NCBI GenBank assembly: GCA_009774345.1
Contig: VSNR01000085.1
Span: 1-18,613 of the forward strand
Length of the DNA: 18,613 bases
Direction of reading: 5' to 3'
Source of the DNA: Lachnospiraceae bacterium
Lineage (GTDB): Bacteria > Bacillota > Clostridia > Lachnospirales > Lachnospiraceae
A model generated the notes under the pieces. The model did not search any database. It saw only the letters and a program-made list of their open reading frames with translations, and was not told the origin of the DNA. Both the position numbers and the translations under genes were made by a program. Positions 15,305-18,613 of this stretch are shown here, in pieces. Positions within the stretch are counted from its first letter, which is position 1. Each line of letters opens with the position of its first letter.

Positions 15305-15673
15305 CTACTTCTTCTTATTTGCAACTGTCCGCTTGGGACCTTTTCTTGTTCTTGCATTTGTCTTTGTCTTCTGACCGCGAACAGGGAGTCCCTTTCTGTG
15401 ACGGATCCCGCGATAGCATCCAATTTCCTGTAATCTCTTGATATTCAGGGCAATTTCACGTCTGAGATCACCCTCAACCATATACTCCTCATCAATGATC
15501 GCACTGATCTTCTTCACGTCGTCATCTGTCAGATCTCTGACACGGATATCAGGATTTACACCTGCCTTCTCCAAAATCTTGTTTGAGCTTACTCTGCCTA
15601 TGCCATAGATGTAAGTCAACCCGATTTCTACACGTTTCTCTCTTGGTAAGTCAACACCAGCAATACGAGCCAT
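15305..15673 (-). CDS. rpsM: 30S ribosomal protein S13
   Basis: 122-aa S13 of the 30S head, which contacts the large subunit and P-site tRNA. The N-terminal ARIAGVDLPREKRVEIGLTY, the central GIGR segment and the basic tail GQKTKTNARTRKGPKRT are characteristic. GGAGG lies 8 nt before the ATG at 15673. The frame stays open for 54 more codons upstream, but that stretch does not resemble S13 and coincides with a row of RNA hairpins. It follows rpmJ after an unusually long spacer of 319 nt. Confidence 0.97.
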   Translation of the reverse strand: MARIAGVDLPREKRVEIGLTYIYGIGRVSSNKILEKAGVNPDIRVRDLTDDDVKKISAIIDEEYMVEGDLRREIALNIKRLQEIGCYRGIRHRKGLPVRGQKTKTNARTRKGPKRTVANKKK

Positions 15674-15992
15674 GTTAAATTCCTCCATTTTGTTTCGTGA
15701 CCGGACTTGCTGCATCCGCTCACTGATTAATAGTAAACTAATTGATTGGGGCAGTTTTGCCCGACCGGATACAGACCCGGTTTGTCCGATACTGATAATC
15801 GGGGCAGAATCATCTTGTTTTTTCTGCCACTCCAATGAATCATTGAAGTTTTTTACGCGAAACTTTTCTCGGTATCAAGAAGTAAACACACAACAGACCA
15901 ACTTTCTGTTATATATTTATAGCACCTATTCGTTTTGACGGATTTGAATAAGTGCTTCAGCCGCATTATTCATACAGATTAAGAGGATTGAA
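15674..15992 (-). promoter_or_regulatory. 319-nt structured spacer / candidate leader before rpsM
   Basis: No gene is supported. On the transcript a series of short perfect stems can be drawn: palindrome 15833-15838 with 15840-15845; 15803-15809 with 15822-15828 (7 bp); 15786-15790 with 15798-15802; 15764-15768 with 15777-15781; 15749-15753 with 15758-15762. A 9-bp stem with one mismatch at 15697-15723 ends just before the rpsM binding site. An extended -10 (TGCTATAAA, 15916-15924) could give an internal promoter. In E. coli the region before rpsM is the S4-binding control site of the alpha operon, so autogenous control is a reasonable inference. Confidence 0.55.
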
Positions 15993-16106
15993 TTAACCCT
16001 GTCTCTGCTTGTGCTTGGGATTCTCACAGATAATTCTGATCTTCCCTTTTCTCTTGATCACTTTGCATTTCTCGCAAATAGGTTTTACTGATGATCTAAC
16101 TTTCAT
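15993..16106 (-). CDS. rpmJ: 50S ribosomal protein L36
   Basis: 37-aa L36, the smallest large-subunit protein. The sequence begins MKVRSSVKPICEKC and keeps the zinc ribbon ligands Cys11, Cys14, Cys27 and His32, so this is the zinc-binding form. The length equals the usual 37 aa. AAAGGAGG lies 7 nt before the ATG. It sits between infA and rpsM, its usual place in Gram-positive bacteria, and has a strong promoter immediately upstream. Confidence 0.97.
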   Translation of the reverse strand: MKVRSSVKPICEKCKVIKRKGKIRIICENPKHKQRQG

Positions 16107-16138
16107 GTTAAACCCTCCTTTCAAAAAGACCGTTTTAC

Positions 16139-16167
16139 ATTATATCATGCAGTTCGGGCAAATGCAA
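16139..16167 (-). promoter_or_regulatory. Internal promoter before rpmJ
   Basis: TTGCAT (16162-16167), a 17-nt spacer and a perfect TATAAT (16139-16144) preceded by TGA form an extended -10 promoter on the minus strand. The predicted start is about 25 nt before the rpmJ ATG. It would give the alpha-operon genes their own input, apart from the upstream S10-spc promoters. Confidence 0.75.
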
Positions 16168-16194
16168 GCCCTATAATCAAAATAATTTTATAAT

Positions 16195-16413
16195 TTACTT
16201 ATCCCGCCATATAATCCGTCCCTTGGATAAATCATACGGCGACAACTCTAATGTTACCTTATCACCCGGAAGGATACGAATGAAATTCTGTCTCAACTTT
16301 CCACTGATATGAGCGAGTACTCTATGACCGTTTTCTAACTCCACCTGAAACATTGTGTTGGGGAGCTTCTCTACTACTGTTCCTTCGATTTCAATTACAT
16401 CGGACTTTGACAT
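16195..16413 (-). CDS. infA: Translation initiation factor IF-1
   Basis: 72-aa single OB-fold factor that binds the ribosomal A site during initiation; the length is exactly typical. The segments EGTVVEKLPNTMFQVELENGH, VLAHISGKLRQNFIRILPGD and the C-terminal SKGRIIWR are diagnostic. AAGGAGG lies 7 nt before the ATG, inside the end of the upstream gene. The ATG shares one base with that gene's TAA (TAATG), so translation is probably coupled. Confidence 0.98.
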   Translation of the reverse strand: MSKSDVIEIEGTVVEKLPNTMFQVELENGHRVLAHISGKLRQNFIRILPGDKVTLELSPYDLSKGRIIWRDK

Positions 16414-16667
16414 TATTTTACCTCCTTAATGTCTCTACAATATAACTTTATTAAATGTTTTATATCCTCGTTTGTCACAGACGGGATCTCAAGCCTTGGG
16501 TGATCATTCTTAATGATCTGTATATGCCTCTTATTCTTTTTCTTCGGTTTGTCAACAGTTCTCACCGTCCCGTTGGCAACATATACAAAATCCTTCGTCT
16601 CCTCCACGATAAGATACACTTCGCCCTTATCGTGTCCTGCCAGCGAATATGCCAAAAAACCAATCAT
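16413..16667 (-). CDS. KOW-domain RNA-binding protein, L14e-like
   Basis: 84-aa basic protein. The N-terminal GFLAYSLAGHDKGEVYLIVE region has the KOW-like pattern (G..A.S.AG.DKG) seen in small L14e/YlxQ-region proteins, and is followed by a Lys-rich loop (PKKKNKRH). It is found between map and infA in many Clostridia and probably binds rRNA or the ribosome, but its exact role is not established. The start at 16667 follows AGGAG by 7 nt; the frame's upstream extension lacks a binding site. It begins 31 nt after map and overlaps infA by one base. Confidence 0.85.
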   Translation of the reverse strand: MIGFLAYSLAGHDKGEVYLIVEETKDFVYVANGTVRTVDKPKKKNKRHIQIIKNDHPRLEIPSVTNEDIKHLIKLYCRDIKEVK

Positions 16668-16698
16668 TCTCTTTCTCCTGTTTCTTTGTGACTGAACA

Positions 16699-17451
16699 TC
16701 ACAAAAGAGTAAGAATCTCCGGTTCACCGTCTGTTATCAGAATTGTATTCTCATAATGTGCAGATAATGATCCATCCTCAGTAACTACGGTCCAGTTGTC
16801 ATCCAGCCACTCGACATCACCGCATCCCATGTTGATCATGGGCTCCACCGCAAGTGTCATGCCGGCACGAAGTTTCATACCGCGCTTTTTCTGCCTGAAG
16901 TTGGGCACTTCCGGCTCCTCGTGAAGGGATGTCCCTATGCCATGCCCCACCAGATCACGGACAATGCCATACCCAAACTGCGATACATAATGATCAATGG
17001 TATTGGATATATCATGAAGGTGATTTCCAGCCGTCGCTTTCTTGACTCCCTCAAAAAATGATTTTTTGGTCTCCTCTATGAGTTTCTGTGCCTCCGGGCT
17101 AATCCGCCCCACACCGTGCGTTCTGGCTGCATCCGAATGGTATCCCTTATAGATCAGTCCGCAGTCAAGACTCACAATATCACCCTCCTGCAAGATTCTG
17201 TCTGATCTGGGGATTCCGTGCACCACCTCGTCGTTCACCGACACACAGATGGATGCCGGATAGCCATTATAGTGCAGAAAGTTAGGCACACATCCCATAT
17301 CCCGGATCAGTTTCTCTCCAAGCTGATCAATAAAGAGTGTCGATATCCCCGGCTCAATTGCCTGCCCAAGCTCTTCATGTACTTTTGCCAGAAGTCTGCA
17401 TGACTTCCGCATCAGATCAATCTCACGCTGTGACTTTATTGTAACGGCCAT
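16699..17451 (-). CDS. map: Methionine aminopeptidase, type I
   Basis: 250-aa metalloprotease that removes the initiator methionine from new proteins. All five metal ligands are visible: Asp96, Asp107, His170, Glu203 and Glu234, plus the active-site His78. These positions are each one less than in the E. coli enzyme. There is no N-terminal zinc-finger or SEC-C extension, so this is the short type I form. The binding site is less ideal than its neighbours (GGGGG about 9 nt before the ATG). It lies between adk (29 nt) and the KOW gene, the standard Firmicute order. Confidence 0.97.
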   Translation of the reverse strand: MAVTIKSQREIDLMRKSCRLLAKVHEELGQAIEPGISTLFIDQLGEKLIRDMGCVPNFLHYNGYPASICVSVNDEVVHGIPRSDRILQEGDIVSLDCGLIYKGYHSDAARTHGVGRISPEAQKLIEETKKSFFEGVKKATAGNHLHDISNTIDHYVSQFGYGIVRDLVGHGIGTSLHEEPEVPNFRQKKRGMKLRAGMTLAVEPMINMGCGDVEWLDDNWTVVTEDGSLSAHYENTILITDGEPEILTLL

Positions 17452-17480
17452 TTCCTAATTCCCCCGCACCATATCTCTCA

Positions 17481-18122
17481 TTAAGACAAAATAGTAACGA
17501 TCGACTCAAATACATCCTTCATGTCCACAGTACCATCCACAGACTTCAGCACGCCCTTCGCCTCATAGAACTCAATGAGCGGCTGTGTCTGCTTATGATA
17601 CACGTCAAGACGGTTCTTCACAGTTTCTGGCTTATCGTCATCTCTTAAAATAAGCTCTGCATTACAGGTATCGCAGATGCCCTCCTTCTTGGGCGGAATG
17701 TGTACAACATGGTAGGTTGCACCACAGTTCACGCAGGCACGTCTTCCTGACATTCTGTTGATAATGTTCTCATCTGGCACATCTACATTGATCGCATAAT
17801 CAATCTTGTCTCCCAGCTCTGTAAGCGCCTTGTCAAGCACTTCTGCCTGTGGAATTGTTCTGGGAAAACCGTCTAACACATAACCATTCTTGCAATCCTC
17901 CTGTGCCACTCTGTCCAGCAGGATTTTTACTGTGAGCTCATCTGGTACCAAAAGCCCCTGATCCATATACTTCTTTGCTTCCATCCCAAGCTCTGTGCCA
18001 TTCTTAATATTTGCCCTGAAGATATCGCCTGTAGAAATATGCGGGATCGCAAACTTCTCTGCGATCATCTTTGCCTGTGTTCCTTTTCCTGCTCCCGGTG
18101 CACCTAACATAATAATCTTCAT
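17481..18122 (-). CDS. adk: Adenylate kinase
   Basis: 213-aa enzyme that interconverts ATP + AMP with two ADP. The P-loop GAPGAGKGT is at 7-15, the AMP-binding region DGFPRT at 84-89, and the long LID domain carries a four-Cys zinc site (Cys130, Cys133, Cys150, Cys153) typical of Gram-positive enzymes. I chose the ATG at 18122, 8 nt after AAGGAGG; the open frame upstream crosses the leader region and is not conserved Adk sequence. It follows secY as in Bacillus, but after an unusually long, structured spacer of 190 nt. Confidence 0.98.
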   Translation of the reverse strand: MKIIMLGAPGAGKGTQAKMIAEKFAIPHISTGDIFRANIKNGTELGMEAKKYMDQGLLVPDELTVKILLDRVAQEDCKNGYVLDGFPRTIPQAEVLDKALTELGDKIDYAINVDVPDENIINRMSGRRACVNCGATYHVVHIPPKKEGICDTCNAELILRDDDKPETVKNRLDVYHKQTQPLIEFYEAKGVLKSVDGTVDMKDVFESIVTILS

Positions 18123-18312
18123 CCTGATTTCCTCCTTAAAAATAAATAATTTAACGACTACATTGCTGTTCAAAACAGCCTCAATTCAATTTATCCAGCC
18201 GCTCTTACACTGGATACCCTCAATTCAGACTGTTTCCATCCTCGATAACATAATGGATAGAAGCAAAGCACCCGCTTTGCTTCTATTCTAATTTTTCATG
18301 ACTGTCCGATCA
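18123..18312 (-). promoter_or_regulatory. Structured secY-adk spacer
   Basis: 190 nt without a gene. On the transcript there is a perfect 12-bp hairpin with a 4-nt loop (18258-18269 with 18274-18285), lacking a T-run on the minus strand. A perfect 7-bp stem (18210-18216 with 18192-18198) is flanked on both sides by a 10-nt direct repeat (18218-18227 and 18179-18188). A 6-bp hairpin (18174-18179 with 18165-18170) lies nearest the adk binding site. The strand 18174-18178 could pair instead with 18230-18234, enclosing the repeat-flanked stem. I see no clear promoter. Function is unknown. Confidence 0.55.
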
Positions 18313-18613
18313 TCATTCATTCAAAAAGCCTTTATAATTGCGCACAAGCATCTGTGACTCAATCTGTTTGATCGTCTCAAGCACAACGCTGACGATAATG
18401 ATCAAACTCGTTCCGCCAAAAGAAACGGATGCCTTAAATACACCGTTGAAGAAGAACGGCACGACTGCCACAATCACAAGTCCGATAGCGCCAATAAATA
18501 TAATGGCATTGAGCACTTTATTCAGATAATCACTGGTCGGTTTTCCCGGTCTGATACCCGGTATAAATCCACCCTGTTTCTTCATATTATTTGCAATCTC
18601 TAATGGATTAAAT
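18313..18613 (-). CDS. secY: Protein translocase subunit SecY (3' end only)
   Basis: The last 99 codons of the SecYEG channel subunit, running off the right edge. The stretch NPLEIANNMKKQGGFIPGIR is the well-conserved cytoplasmic loop of SecY, followed by PGKPTSDYL, two hydrophobic segments matching the last two transmembrane helices (TM9 and TM10), and the short cytoplasmic tail ending YKGFLNE. The ATG at 18585 is internal, not a start. Its position before adk-map matches the usual spc-operon order. Confidence 0.97.
   Translation of the reverse strand, partial: FNPLEIANNMKKQGGFIPGIRPGKPTSDYLNKVLNAIIFIGAIGLVIVAVVPFFFNGVFKASVSFGGTSLIIIVSVVLETIKQIESQMLVRNYKGFLNE

Noticed and set aside
15674..15835. 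N-terminal extension of S13
   Set aside because: The frame is open, but the stretch is unlike S13, codes across RNA hairpins, and a strong GGAGG precedes the ATG at 15673.
18123..18173. N-terminal extension of adenylate kinase
   Set aside because: Adk begins with the MKIIMLGAPG segment; the extension is not family-like and AAGGAGG points to the ATG at 18122.

Overview
The window looks like a chromosomal housekeeping segment from a low- to mid-GC Firmicute of class Clostridia, probably family Lachnospiraceae. I base this on gene order, strong AGGAGG-type ribosome binding sites, near-consensus sigma-A promoters, a long L17 with an inserted segment, and zinc-binding forms of Adk and L36. The family assignment is inference; no rRNA is present. 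All genes lie on the minus strand, so transcription runs from high to low coordinates.

Right part (18613 to 12325): this is the end of the S10-spc-alpha ribosomal supercluster. In transcription order it holds secY (3' end only), adk, map, a small KOW RNA-binding protein, infA, rpmJ, rpsM, rpsK, rpsD, rpoA and rplQ, closed by a clear intrinsic terminator. rpmJ (37 aa) has its own internal promoter. Three spacers are longer and more structured than expected: secY-adk, rpmJ-rpsM (319 nt, a row of short stems) and rpsD-rpoA.

Middle part (12324 to 7014): a J-domain protein precedes ecfA1-ecfA2-ecfT-truA, then rplM-rpsI. Apart from the J-domain gene, this is the Bacillus-like order rplQ-ecfA1-ecfA2-ecfT-truA-rplM-rpsI. 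EcfA1/A2/T form the shared energising module of ECF vitamin and metal transporters; no substrate-binding S component is present. rplM has a perfect TTGACA-N17-TATAAT promoter and a structured leader of about 175 nt. A 16-bp-stem terminator follows rpsI.

Left part (7013 to 1): this is accessory in character. It contains a large lipoprotein of unknown function, a three-gene unit (DRE-TIM aldolase-like protein, FabG-like SDR, thioredoxin reductase) with its own promoter, a spacer holding a nested palindromic element, and a secreted SH3-SH3-NlpC/P60 wall hydrolase. The hydrolase has a near-ideal WalR (YycF) binding site at its promoter and a strong terminator. The last 290 bases are AT-rich and contain a dense DnaA-box cluster, presumably upstream of a gene beyond the left edge.

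I see no defence system, prophage, CRISPR array, tRNA or insertion sequence with a transposase. The most interesting material is regulatory and non-coding: the WalR box, the DnaA-box cluster, the palindromic element, and the structured spacers before rpsM, rplM and adk. I did not find a wholly new multi-gene system.
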